Part shown: positions 34,212 to 42,383 of the stretch, in pieces
Layout: each line of letters starts with the position of its first letter
Position numbering within the stretch: position 1 is the first letter of the stretch
NCBI GenBank assembly: GCA_046295215.1
Contig: JBKBNP010000006.1
Location: 1 to 64,000, forward strand
Length of the DNA: 64,000 bases
Reading direction: 5' to 3'
Source of the DNA: Szabonella sp046295215
GTDB lineage: Bacteria; Pseudomonadota; Alphaproteobacteria; Rhodobacterales; Rhodobacteraceae
Notes under the pieces: generated by a model
The model's database searches: none
What the model saw: only the letters and a program-made list of their open reading frames with translations
Told to the model about the DNA's origin: nothing
Translations under genes and position numbers: made by a program

Positions 34212-34615
34212 TTGACCTGCGCGATCCAGTCGTTGAGGTTGTAGAAGGTGGTGACGCGGGAAATCTTGCCCCCGCGCAGGTCGAAAAACGCCCCGGCTGG
34301 CAGGACATACCGCTGGCCCTTCGCCTCCGGCAGACCGGGGTCGGTTTGCAGATATTCGCCATGCACGGTGAATTCCGCCGCCCCGCGCGTGCCGTCTGCA
34401 TTGGCGAAGATCACGATGTCCCGCAGCTCCTCACGATAGCTGACGCCCATATGGGCACAGAATTCCGCGAATTTCGCAGCCCCCTGCCGCACCCCGCCCT
34501 CATTCACGCGGTGTTCGACATCCTCGGTGACCAGCGCCAGCATCCCCTCGGGGTCGGCCGCGTTGAAGGCGTCATAATAGGCGGCGATGGTGCGAAGGGC
34601 GGACTCGGTGGTCAT
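34208..34615 (-). CDS. NTF2-like / SnoaL-type protein
   Basis: A 135-residue cone-fold protein starting MTTESALRTIAAYYDAFNAA, with DPEGMLALVTEDVEHRVNEGG and an ending ISRVTTFYNLNDWIAQVK, the classic ketosteroid-isomerase-like pattern. These domains act as small isomerases, hydrolases or ligand-binding proteins; the function here is unknown. A much longer frame extends upstream but is antisense to proS. First gene of the NTF2-GNAT-nitrilase set. Confidence 0.85.
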   Translation of the reverse strand: MTTESALRTIAAYYDAFNAADPEGMLALVTEDVEHRVNEGGVRQGAAKFAEFCAHMGVSYREELRDIVIFANADGTRGAAEFTVHGEYLQTDPGLPEAKGQRYVLPAGAFFDLRGGKISRVTTFYNLNDWIAQVK

Positions 34616-34783
34616 GGGCAACTCCTGTGGTATCGGGGGCGCGGCGACGGGCCCGCATCGCCACCCATATGGCGATACCGGCCCCGGACTGTCCAGCCTC
34701 CCCGCCCCCGCCTTGCCTGCCTGTGTCCAACCCGCTAGGAACGTCGCAATGCCCCTGCGCACCCCCTGAAACGAGGCCACCCC

Positions 34784-36124
34784 ATGCGTCTGACCCGCTA
34801 CTTCCTGCCGGTCCTGAAGGAAAACCCCGCCGAGGCGCAGATCGTGTCGCATCGCTACATGCTGCGGGCGGGCATGATAAAGCAGCAGGCGGCGGGGATC
34901 TATTCCTGGCTGCCGCTGGGGCTGCGCGTGCTGCGGCGGATCGAGCAGATCGTGCATGAGGAACAGACCCGCGCCGGCCATATCCCGCTGTTGATGCCGA
35001 CGCTGCAGCCCGCCGACCTCTGGCGCGAATCCGGGCGCTATGACGATTACGGGCAGGAAATGCTGCGAATTCAGGACCGCCACAAGCGCGACCTGCTTTA
35101 TGGCCCGACGAATGAGGAGATGATCACCGACATCTTCCGGTCCCATGTGAACAGCTATAAGGATCTGCCGCTGACGCTGTATCACATCCAGTGGAAATTC
35201 CGCGACGAGGTGCGCCCGCGCTTTGGCGTGATGCGGGGCCGCGAGTTCCTGATGAAGGATGGCTACAATTTCGACGTGGATCGCGACGCCGCCCTGCACG
35301 CCTACAACCGCCATATGGTCAGCTATCTGCGCACCTATGAACGCATGGGCCTGACCGCGATTCCGATGCGGGCGGCCTCTGGCCCCATCGGCGGCGACAA
35401 CACGCATGAATTCCTCGTCCTCGCCTCCACCGGCGAATCGGAGGTGTTCTACGATCAGGCCGTGACCGAGTTGACACTGGGCCAACGCGAAGTGGACTAC
35501 GACAACCGCGCCGAGGTGGAAAGCATCTGCACCGAATTCACCACGCTTTACGCCCGCACCGATGAAACCCATGATCCGGCGCTGTTCGACGCCATCCCCG
35601 AGGACCGCCGCCGCGTGGGCCGGGGCATCGAGGTGGGCCAGATCTTCTATTTCGGCACCAAATATTCCGAGGCGATGGGGGCTACGGTCGTCACCGCCGA
35701 TGGCAGCCGCGTGCCGGTGGAGATGGGCAGCCACGGCATCGGCGTTTCCCGCCTGCTGGGCGCGATCATCGAGGCATCCCACGACGACAAGGGCATCATC
35801 TGGCCCGAAGGTGTCACGCCTTTCCATTGCGGCATCGTCAACCTCAAGCAAGGCGATGCGGGCACCGATGCGGCCTGCGAGGGCCTCTACAAGGCGTTGA
35901 AGCTCGCCGGGCTGGACCCGCTCTATGATGATCGCGACGAACGGGCCGGGGCGAAATTCGCCACGATGGACCTGATCGGCCTGCCCTGGCGCATCACCGT
36001 GGGGCCGCGTGGGCTGGCGAATGGCAAGGTGGAACTGACCAGCCGCCGCACCGGCGCATCCGAGGAAATGAGCCCCGAGGCCGCCGTTGCGAAGGTCGGG
36101 GAAATCTACGCAGATCACGCCTGA
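34784..36124 (+). CDS. proS: prolyl-tRNA synthetase (short, editing-domain-less type)
   Basis: A 446-residue class II aminoacyl-tRNA synthetase. It begins MRLTRYFLPVLKENPAEAQI; motif 1 and 2 regions are visible (AGIYSWLPLGLRVLRRIEQI, KFRDEVRPRFGVMRGREFLMKD) and motif 3 lies at MGSHGIGVSRLLGAIIE. The YbaK-type editing insertion of long bacterial enzymes is absent, as is usual for alphaproteobacteria, where free-standing ProXp/YbaK proteins edit in trans. The gene stands alone with a 168-base upstream region that should carry its promoter. Confidence 0.96.
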   Translation: MRLTRYFLPVLKENPAEAQIVSHRYMLRAGMIKQQAAGIYSWLPLGLRVLRRIEQIVHEEQTRAGHIPLLMPTLQPADLWRESGRYDDYGQEMLRIQDRHKRDLLYGPTNEEMITDIFRSHVNSYKDLPLTLYHIQWKFRDEVRPRFGVMRGREFLMKDGYNFDVDRDAALHAYNRHMVSYLRTYERMGLTAIPMRAASGPIGGDNTHEFLVLASTGESEVFYDQAVTELTLGQREVDYDNRAEVESICTEFTTLYARTDETHDPALFDAIPEDRRRVGRGIEVGQIFYFGTKYSEAMGATVVTADGSRVPVEMGSHGIGVSRLLGAIIEASHDDKGIIWPEGVTPFHCGIVNLKQGDAGTDAACEGLYKALKLAGLDPLYDDRDERAGAKFATMDLIGLPWRITVGPRGLANGKVELTSRRTGASEEMSPEAAVAKVGEIYADHA

Positions 36125-36186
36125 AACAGGCCCTTACGTCAATTTCGCAGACTGACAGCGCCTCTGCGCTGTCCTATGATCCGGCC

Positions 36187-36885
36187 ATGACGCTCTGGAC
36201 CCGCATCGCCGACGCCCTGTCTGCCCTCGCCACCGGCGAAGGGCTTTCAGCGGTGTTCGACCGGCTGCGCAGGGATGGTGCCGGCGCACCGGAGCGATCG
36301 GTCGGCTTCACCATCGCGGTGATCGCGCTGGGGGCCAAGATGGCCAAGGCCGACGGGCAGGTGACGCGCGGCGAGGTCGTGATGTTCCGCCGCCTCTTCA
36401 CCATCCCGCCCGAGGAGGAGCGCAACGCCGCCCGTGTCTTTGACCTCGCCCGGCAGGACATTGCCGGGTTTGACGCCTATGCCCGCCGCATCCGCGCGAT
36501 GTTCGGCCCCGATGACGACCGCGTGCTGGTGGACCTGCTGGAGGCGCTGTTCCACATCGCCATGGCCGATGGCGACTATCACCCGGACGAGGATGCCTTC
36601 CTGCGCGAGGTTGCCACGATCTTCGGGCTGGGTGATCCCTGCTTTCGCGCCCTGCGCGCCCGCTTTGTCGAAGGCGCGCCGCGTGATCCCTATGACATCC
36701 TCGGCCTGCCCCCCACGGCCACCCGCGCCCAGGCGCGCGCCGCGTGGAAACGGGCCGTCCTCGACACCCATCCCGACCGCATGATCGCGCGCGGCGTGCC
36801 GCCCGAGGCGGTGCAGCTTGCCTCCCGCCGCCTGATCGCCATCAACGCGGCCTGGGAGGAGATCAATGGCCAGCGCGCCGCCTGA
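36187..36885 (+). CDS. TerB/DnaJ-domain protein (DjlA-like)
   Basis: A 232-residue protein with an N-terminal all-helical TerB-like domain (two repeats of acidic helix pairs: ALGAKMAKADGQVTRGE and IAMADGDYHPDEDAFLRE, which resemble metal-binding turns) and a C-terminal J domain (DPYDILGLPPTATRAQARAA with the HPD motif in DTHPDRM). It probably stimulates DnaK; unlike Escherichia coli DjlA it has no clear membrane anchor. Its end overlaps the next gene by 20 bases. Confidence 0.9.
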   Translation: MTLWTRIADALSALATGEGLSAVFDRLRRDGAGAPERSVGFTIAVIALGAKMAKADGQVTRGEVVMFRRLFTIPPEEERNAARVFDLARQDIAGFDAYARRIRAMFGPDDDRVLVDLLEALFHIAMADGDYHPDEDAFLREVATIFGLGDPCFRALRARFVEGAPRDPYDILGLPPTATRAQARAAWKRAVLDTHPDRMIARGVPPEAVQLASRRLIAINAAWEEINGQRAA

Positions 36886-37963
36886 TCCGGCCCTCGACCC
36901 GGCGCCCCGCCCCCTGCGGCTGGCCACCTACAATGTCGAATGGTTCAACGCGCTCTTTGACGACGAGGGCCGGATGCTGGCCGACAGCGCCCGTTCGGCC
37001 CGGCACGGGGTCAGCCGGGGCGAACAGCTCGGTGCGCTCGGGATCGTGTTCACCGCGCTCGATGCCGATGGCATATTGGTGATCGAGGCCCCGGACCAGA
37101 GCCGCAAACGCAGCACCTCCCGCGCGCTGGAAGGCTTCGCGCGGCATTTCGAGCTGCGGGCCAGCCGCGCGCTGATCGGGTTCGAAAGCGAGACGGAACA
37201 GGAGATTGCCTTTCTCTATGATCCGGGCCGCATCACGGCACGGCATGACCCGCAGGGTGCCGATCCGCTGCATGCGGACCCGCGCGACATTCCGCGCTTT
37301 GACGGGGTGTTCTGGCATGACCTGAATGCCGATGCCCAGCCTGAACGGGTCCGGTTCTCCAAGCCGCCGCTGGAACTGGCACTGACCGCCTGCGGGCACG
37401 CGATGCGCCTGATCGGGGTCCATGCCAAATCGAAGGCCCCGCACGGCGCGCGCAGCCCCGCCGAGGCCATCCGTATCGGGATCGAGAACCGCCGCAAGCA
37501 GCTTGCCCAATGCCTCTGGCTGCGCCAGCGCGTGGTCCGGCATCTGGAGGCGGGCGAGACGCTGATCGTGGCGGGCGATTTCAATGACGGGCCGGGGCTG
37601 GACGAATATGAAAAACTCTTTGGCCAGTCGGGGGTGGAGATTGTCATGGGGATGCAGGGCGATGCTTCGCTGCGGATGCGCGAACCGCATGCCGAGCTTG
37701 CCCTGCAATCGCGCGTGGGGCTGACGGCCAGCACCGCGCGGTTCTGGCTCGACAGCGAAAAGCGGTATTTCGAGGCGCTGCTGGATTTCATTCTGGTCAG
37801 CCCGGACCTTGCGACCACACGCCCGCGCTGGCGGATCTGGCATCCGCTCAACGATCCGGTCTGCTGGCGCGCGCCCGAGTTGCGCGAGGCCCTGCTGGCC
37901 GCGTCGGACCACTTCCCGGTGACGATCGACCTTTGGGCGGGGGAGGCTGGACATGACGCATGA
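36866..37963 (+). CDS. endonuclease/exonuclease/phosphatase (EEP) family protein
   Basis: A 365-residue metal-dependent phosphoesterase. Motifs visible: RLATYNVEWFNALFDD (Asn for metal/phosphate), a Glu in ILVIEAPD, the VAGDFNDGPG motif and a terminal SDHFPV. The family includes exonuclease III-like nucleases, sphingomyelinases and inositol phosphatases; no signal peptide is seen, so a cytoplasmic enzyme is likely. It overlaps the preceding DnaJ-like gene by 20 bases and the next gene by 11, indicating one transcript. Confidence 0.88.
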   Translation: MASAPPDPALDPAPRPLRLATYNVEWFNALFDDEGRMLADSARSARHGVSRGEQLGALGIVFTALDADGILVIEAPDQSRKRSTSRALEGFARHFELRASRALIGFESETEQEIAFLYDPGRITARHDPQGADPLHADPRDIPRFDGVFWHDLNADAQPERVRFSKPPLELALTACGHAMRLIGVHAKSKAPHGARSPAEAIRIGIENRRKQLAQCLWLRQRVVRHLEAGETLIVAGDFNDGPGLDEYEKLFGQSGVEIVMGMQGDASLRMREPHAELALQSRVGLTASTARFWLDSEKRYFEALLDFILVSPDLATTRPRWRIWHPLNDPVCWRAPELREALLAASDHFPVTIDLWAGEAGHDA

Positions 37964-38354
37964 CGCCCCCCATATCACCGGGATGAAACTGTCGCTCGCC
38001 CCGATCCTTCTGGCCGCTGTCCTTGCCCTGCCCGCCGCGGCACAGGACGACCCCGCTGCACCTGCACCACCAGAAGGCCCAAGCAGCGAGGAACCCGGCC
38101 TGATCGGCGAGGGCCTGCGCCTTCTGTTCGAGGGCCTGCTGAAGGAAATGGAACCCGCGCTGGACGAAATGAGCCGCGCGATGCGCGATCTCGAACCCAT
38201 GGCGCGCGATCTGGCGGCCCTTCTGGGCGATGTGCGCAATTATGACCGGCCCGAACGACTGCCCAATGGTGACATCATCATCCGCCGCAGACCCGGGGCA
38301 CCGCCTCCGCCCGCGCCACCACGCGACGTCGAGCCGCCGCAGATCGACCTCTGA
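37953..38354 (+). CDS. small secreted or periplasmic hypothetical protein
   Basis: A 133-residue protein with a hydrophobic segment LSLAPILLAAVLALPAAAQ ending in a good signal-peptidase site, then an acidic and proline-rich region, an amphipathic helix rich in Met/Glu (LLKEMEPALDEMSRAMRD) and a proline-rich end. GGGAGG six bases before the ATG at 37953 supports that start, though an ATG at 37983 (MKLSLAP) would give a more typical signal peptide. The gene overlaps the EEP gene by 11 bases. Family not recognised. Confidence 0.78.
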   Translation: MTHDAPHITGMKLSLAPILLAAVLALPAAAQDDPAAPAPPEGPSSEEPGLIGEGLRLLFEGLLKEMEPALDEMSRAMRDLEPMARDLAALLGDVRNYDRPERLPNGDIIIRRRPGAPPPPAPPRDVEPPQIDL

Positions 38355-38455
38355 GGTCACAGTCCCGGCCGCTTGCCCTACCACCGCTTGCGCCTCACCT
38401 GCACGAATGGTCTAATCCTGCGCAATTCGCCCAAGAACAAGAATCGAGCATCCGC

Positions 38456-40411
38456 ATGGCCCATGACCTCCTTTCCGGCGCGCAGGACAGCTATGACGCC
38501 TCCTCCATCGAGGTGCTGGAAGGGCTGGAGCCGGTGCGCAAGCGCCCGGGCATGTATATCGGCGGCACGGATGAACGCGCATTGCATCACCTCGTGGCCG
38601 AAGTGCTGGACAATTCGATGGACGAGGCCGTGGCGGGCCATGCAACCCGCATCGAGATCGACCTCCATGCCGATCATTCCATCACCATCCGCGACAACGG
38701 GCGCGGCATCCCGGTGGACCCGCACCCGAAATTCCCCGGCAAGTCTGCGCTGGAGGTGATCCTCTGCACGCTGCATTCGGGCGGCAAGTTTTCGGGCAAA
38801 TCCTATCAGACCTCGGGGGGCCTGCACGGGGTGGGCGCTTCCGTGGTCAACGCACTGTCCGACATCATGGTGGTGGAGGTGGCACGCAACCGCGAACTTT
38901 ACCGCCAGAGCTTTTCGCGTGGCATCCCCCAAGGCCCGGTGGAAAAGGTCGGCCCCGCCCCAAACCGGCGCGGCACCACCGTCATGTTCCACCCCGATGC
39001 CGAGATCTTCGGGTCATTGCAGTTCAAACCCGCGCGCCTGCTGAAAATGGTGCGGTCCAAGGCCTACCTGTTTTCGGGCGTCGAAATCCGCTGGAAAACC
39101 GCCGTCAATGATGGCGAGACGCCGCTGGAGGCGGTGTTCCACTTTCCCGGCGGTCTGGCGGATTACCTGTCCGACACGATGGAAAAGGCCACCACCTATG
39201 CCGAGCGCCCCTTTGCCGGAAAGGTGCAGTTTCAGGAAAAGTTTGGCGTGCCGGGCTTTGTGGAATGGGCGATCAACTGGACGCCTTCCCGCGACGGGTT
39301 CATCCAGTCCTATTGCAACACGGTGCCCACGCCCGAGGGCGGCACGCATGAGGCGGGCTTCTGGTCGGCGATCCTGAAAGGCATCCGCGCCTATGGCGAT
39401 CTGGTCAAGAACCGCAAGGCTGACCAGATCACCCGCGACGACCTTTTGACAGGCGGCTGCGCGCTGGTGTCCTGCTTCATCCGCGAGCCGCAATTCGTGG
39501 GCCAGACCAAGGACCGGCTGTCCACCGAGGAGGCCGCGAAATACGTCGAAGGCGCGGTGCGCGACCATTTCGACAACTGGCTGGCGGCGGATACGAAATC
39601 GGCGGGCGCGATCCTCGATTTTCTGGTGCTGCGCGCCGAGGAGAGGCTGCGCCGCCGTCAGGAAAAGGAAACCGCCCGCAAATCGGCCACCAAGAAACTG
39701 CGCCTGCCCGGAAAGCTGACCGATTGCACCGCGAAAAGCCGCGAAGGCACCGAATTGTTCATCGTCGAAGGCGATTCCGCCGGCGGATCGGCCAAGGGCG
39801 CGCGCAACCGTGAAACGCAGGCGCTCTTGCCGCTCAAGGGCAAGATCCTGAACGTGCTGGGGGCCGCCTCATCGAAACTGGGCGACAATGCCGAAATTCG
39901 CGACATCTGCGAGGCTCTGGGCGTCGGCATGGGCACAAGGTTCAAGGTCGATGATCTGCGATACGAGAAAATCATCATCATGACCGATGCCGATGTGGAC
40001 GGCGCGCATATCGCGGCCCTGCTGATGACGTTCTTCTTCAGCCAGATGCGCCCGCTGATCGACAAGGGGCATCTCTATCTGGCCTGCCCGCCGCTTTACC
40101 GGCTGACCCAAGGCGCGCTACGGCTCTATGTGCCCGACGAGGCGGAAAAGGAACTGTGGCTGGCCAAGGGTCTGGGCGGCAAGGGCAAGATCGACGTGCA
40201 GCGGTTCAAGGGTCTGGGCGAGATGGACGCCAAGGATCTGAAGGAAACCACGATGGACCCCAACAGCCGCAAGCTGATCCGGGTCAGCATCGACGAGGAT
40301 GAACCCGGCGAAACCGGCGATCTGGTGGAACGTCTGATGGGCAAGAAACCCGAATTGCGCTTTCAATACATTCAGGAAAACGCGCGGTTCGTGGAGGATG
40401 TGGACCTCTGA
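38456..40411 (+). CDS. parE: DNA topoisomerase IV subunit B
   Basis: A 651-residue GHKL-ATPase type II topoisomerase subunit. ATP-site motifs are EVLDNSMDEA, DNGRGIPVD and TSGGLHGVGASVVNALS; the TOPRIM domain has EGDSAGGSAKGARNRETQA and DADVDGAHI. The QTSGGLHGVG and KGKILNVLGA context and the lack of GyrB-type insertions favour ParE over GyrB. It decatenates chromosomes with ParC, which is not in this window. Start MAHDLLSG chosen by homology. Confidence 0.93.
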   Translation: MAHDLLSGAQDSYDASSIEVLEGLEPVRKRPGMYIGGTDERALHHLVAEVLDNSMDEAVAGHATRIEIDLHADHSITIRDNGRGIPVDPHPKFPGKSALEVILCTLHSGGKFSGKSYQTSGGLHGVGASVVNALSDIMVVEVARNRELYRQSFSRGIPQGPVEKVGPAPNRRGTTVMFHPDAEIFGSLQFKPARLLKMVRSKAYLFSGVEIRWKTAVNDGETPLEAVFHFPGGLADYLSDTMEKATTYAERPFAGKVQFQEKFGVPGFVEWAINWTPSRDGFIQSYCNTVPTPEGGTHEAGFWSAILKGIRAYGDLVKNRKADQITRDDLLTGGCALVSCFIREPQFVGQTKDRLSTEEAAKYVEGAVRDHFDNWLAADTKSAGAILDFLVLRAEERLRRRQEKETARKSATKKLRLPGKLTDCTAKSREGTELFIVEGDSAGGSAKGARNRETQALLPLKGKILNVLGAASSKLGDNAEIRDICEALGVGMGTRFKVDDLRYEKIIIMTDADVDGAHIAALLMTFFFSQMRPLIDKGHLYLACPPLYRLTQGALRLYVPDEAEKELWLAKGLGGKGKIDVQRFKGLGEMDAKDLKETTMDPNSRKLIRVSIDEDEPGETGDLVERLMGKKPELRFQYIQENARFVEDVDL

Positions 40412-40415
40412 CCCG

Positions 40416-40877
40416 TCACCGCACGATCGGTTCCAGCGGATCGTAAAGGATGCCCTGCCCCCATGCCGCATCGGGCAGGCTGTCAGGTTTGAAGCGGATC
40501 GTGGCCATTTCCGCACGGGAAAAGAACCGTCGTTCAGTCACCACGCCTTCCGGGTCGCGCCAATCATCGCCCAGCGCTCCCGCGACAATCCTGCAGCGGA
40601 AATAGACATCGACCTGATGGAACCCCTTGCCCGGGGCATGGAATTCGTTGACGAGCGCGGGCGCATCGACGGCAATCGTCAGCCCGGTTTCCTCGGCCAC
40701 CTCGCGGATCAGGTTGTCGGGAAGGCTTGCATGCAGTTCCACCCCGCCCCCCGGCGCGCACCACAGATCCGACACCCCGCCCGGCCAGGCATTGACCAGC
40801 AAGAGCCGGTCCTCATGCAGGATCAGCGCGCGGACGGCCAGACGGGGGCCAGATGGGCGGGAAGACGTGATCGACAT
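40416..40877 (-). CDS. NUDIX hydrolase
   Basis: A 153-residue protein with a Nudix box GGGVELHASLPDNLIREVAE, then ETG. The catalytic REVAEETG core is intact, but the first Glu of the consensus (GX5E) reads Ala. Substrate probably a nucleoside diphosphate derivative, unassigned. It ends five bases from parE, convergent, and diverges from the lipase-like gene with an 80-base gap. Confidence 0.88.
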   Translation of the reverse strand: MSITSSRPSGPRLAVRALILHEDRLLLVNAWPGGVSDLWCAPGGGVELHASLPDNLIREVAEETGLTIAVDAPALVNEFHAPGKGFHQVDVYFRCRIVAGALGDDWRDPEGVVTERRFFSRAEMATIRFKPDSLPDAAWGQGILYDPLEPIVR

Positions 40878-40957
40878 GGGCGCGAAGCTGCCAAGCGACG
40901 CAACGTTTGTCCAGCCATCGGCTTTGCGTCTTGCGCAAGATCACCTATATATCCGGC

Positions 40958-41764
40958 ATGAAACAGCTTTTGCTCATCGCGGCGCTGGCCCTGACCGCCG
41001 CCCCCATGGCGGCGACCCCTACCGCCGTGCCGCCGATGGATGAAGCCGCGTCGGACATGGCCACTGCGGGGCGCGACTGTGTGGTCCTGCTGCACGGGCT
41101 TGCGCGGACGGAAAACTCTTTTCGCGGGATGGAGGCCGCGCTGATGGCGCAGGGCTACCGGGTGGTCAATCGCGGCTACCCCTCGACCGAAGCCGGGATT
41201 GCCGATCTTGCAGAGAATCATGTCGGCAATGCGGTGGCGGAGTGCGGCGAAACCCGCGTGCATTTCGTGACGCATTCCATGGGAGGCCTTCTGGCGCGGT
41301 CATGGCTGGCCCATCATGGCCCCTCTGAAACCGGCGCAACGCTGGGCCATGTGGTGATGCTGGCCCCGCCGAACGGCGGGTCGGAACTGGTGGACCTGCT
41401 CTCCGTCCTTGCGCCGTTCGAATGGATCAACGGACCGGCGGGCGGGCAACTCGGCACCGGGTCGGAGGCCTTTCCCGCGCAATTGCCGCCGGTCGACTTC
41501 AGTCTTGGCGTGATCGCGGGGGACCGCACGCTGAACCCCGCCACCTCCGCCCTGATCGACGGACCGGATGATGGCAAGGTGTCGGTCGAAAGCACGAAGG
41601 TGGACGGCATGGCCGATCATCTGGTGCTGCCGGTCACGCATACATTCATGATGAACAACCCCACCGTGATCGCGCAGACGCTTCAATTCCTCAAAGCGGG
41701 GCGCTTCGATCCGGCCTTGCCGTTTCTCGATTCGGTTGAAATCACGCTGGGCAAGCTGCCCTGA
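40958..41764 (+). CDS. secreted alpha/beta hydrolase (lipase/PGAP1-like)
   Basis: A 268-residue protein with a signal peptide (MKQLLLIAALALTAAPMAA), the oxyanion-hole region VVLLHGLARTENSF and the nucleophile elbow THSMGGLLAR. HGL and the HSMGG motif match esterases/lipases annotated as PGAP1-like; catalytic His is probably in LPVTHTFMM. Periplasmic or secreted. The ATG at 40958 is preferred because it places the signal peptide at the N-terminus; the longer frame from 40907 adds unlike sequence. Confidence 0.85.
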   Translation: MKQLLLIAALALTAAPMAATPTAVPPMDEAASDMATAGRDCVVLLHGLARTENSFRGMEAALMAQGYRVVNRGYPSTEAGIADLAENHVGNAVAECGETRVHFVTHSMGGLLARSWLAHHGPSETGATLGHVVMLAPPNGGSELVDLLSVLAPFEWINGPAGGQLGTGSEAFPAQLPPVDFSLGVIAGDRTLNPATSALIDGPDDGKVSVESTKVDGMADHLVLPVTHTFMMNNPTVIAQTLQFLKAGRFDPALPFLDSVEITLGKLP

Positions 41765-41781
41765 GCCACCCTGGAACGCAT

Positions 41782-41807
41782 CGGGCCGGGACTTTCGCCC
41801 CGGCCCG
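41782..41807. terminator. GC hairpin between convergent genes
   Basis: A perfect 9-bp stem CGGGCCGGG/CCCGGCCCG with an 8-base loop sits between the convergent lipase-like and LysM genes. There is no U-tract on either side, so termination efficiency is uncertain. Confidence 0.55.
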
Positions 41808-41824
41808 GCGTGATCGACCTGAAA

Positions 41825-42265
41825 TCAGGCCTTGGGAATGCGCAGAACCTGACCGGGATAGATCTTGTCCGGATGGGTCAGCATCGGTTTGTTGGCCTCG
41901 AAAATCTCGTTGTAGCGATTGGCATTGCCCAAGGTCTTTTTCGAGATGGCCGACAGAGTGTCGCCCTTGACGACCGTGTGGAACACAGGGGCGGCCTCGG
42001 TGTCCGGCACATCGTCCTGCACTTCGGCCACGCCCGCCACATTGCCCACGGCCAGAATGACCTTTTCCTTCATCTCCTGGCTGACCGCGTTGCCGGACAC
42101 CACGACCTTGCCATCCTCGGCGACCTTGATTTCCATGCCGCTGGCGTCGAGGCCGAGGTTCTTGATTTCCTGCTCCAGAACCTTTTCCTGCGGCAGTTCG
42201 GAGGCCTCTGCCTTGGACCCGAACAGCGACTTGCCCGCGTCCTTCACGAAACTCCAGATACCCAT
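41825..42265 (-). CDS. BON- and LysM-domain protein (Kbp/YgaU-like)
   Basis: A 146-residue protein: a BON domain in the N-terminal half (GMEIKVAEDGKVVVSGNAVS) and a LysM domain at the end (HTVVKGDTLSAISKKTLGNA, PDKIYPGQVLRIPKA). This is the architecture of Kbp (YgaU), a cytoplasmic potassium-binding protein of Escherichia coli; LysM may alternatively bind peptidoglycan, but no signal peptide is visible. Convergent with the lipase-like gene and 118 bases downstream of the ABC exporter stop. Confidence 0.9.
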   Translation of the reverse strand: MGIWSFVKDAGKSLFGSKAEASELPQEKVLEQEIKNLGLDASGMEIKVAEDGKVVVSGNAVSQEMKEKVILAVGNVAGVAEVQDDVPDTEAAPVFHTVVKGDTLSAISKKTLGNANRYNEIFEANKPMLTHPDKIYPGQVLRIPKA

Positions 42266-42383
42266 ATCGCTTCCTCACTGATGACGGGCACAGAGGCCCG
42301 GACGGGTTGCAGTATCGCCGGGACGCGCGTCGGATCAATGACCCATCTGCTTTGCCCGCGGGGAAAGGGCAGGAAAATTCCCC

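Noticed and set aside
34208..36118. 636-residue minus-strand frame containing the NTF2-like gene
   Set aside because: Only the last 135 residues read as a protein family; the upstream part is antisense to proS.
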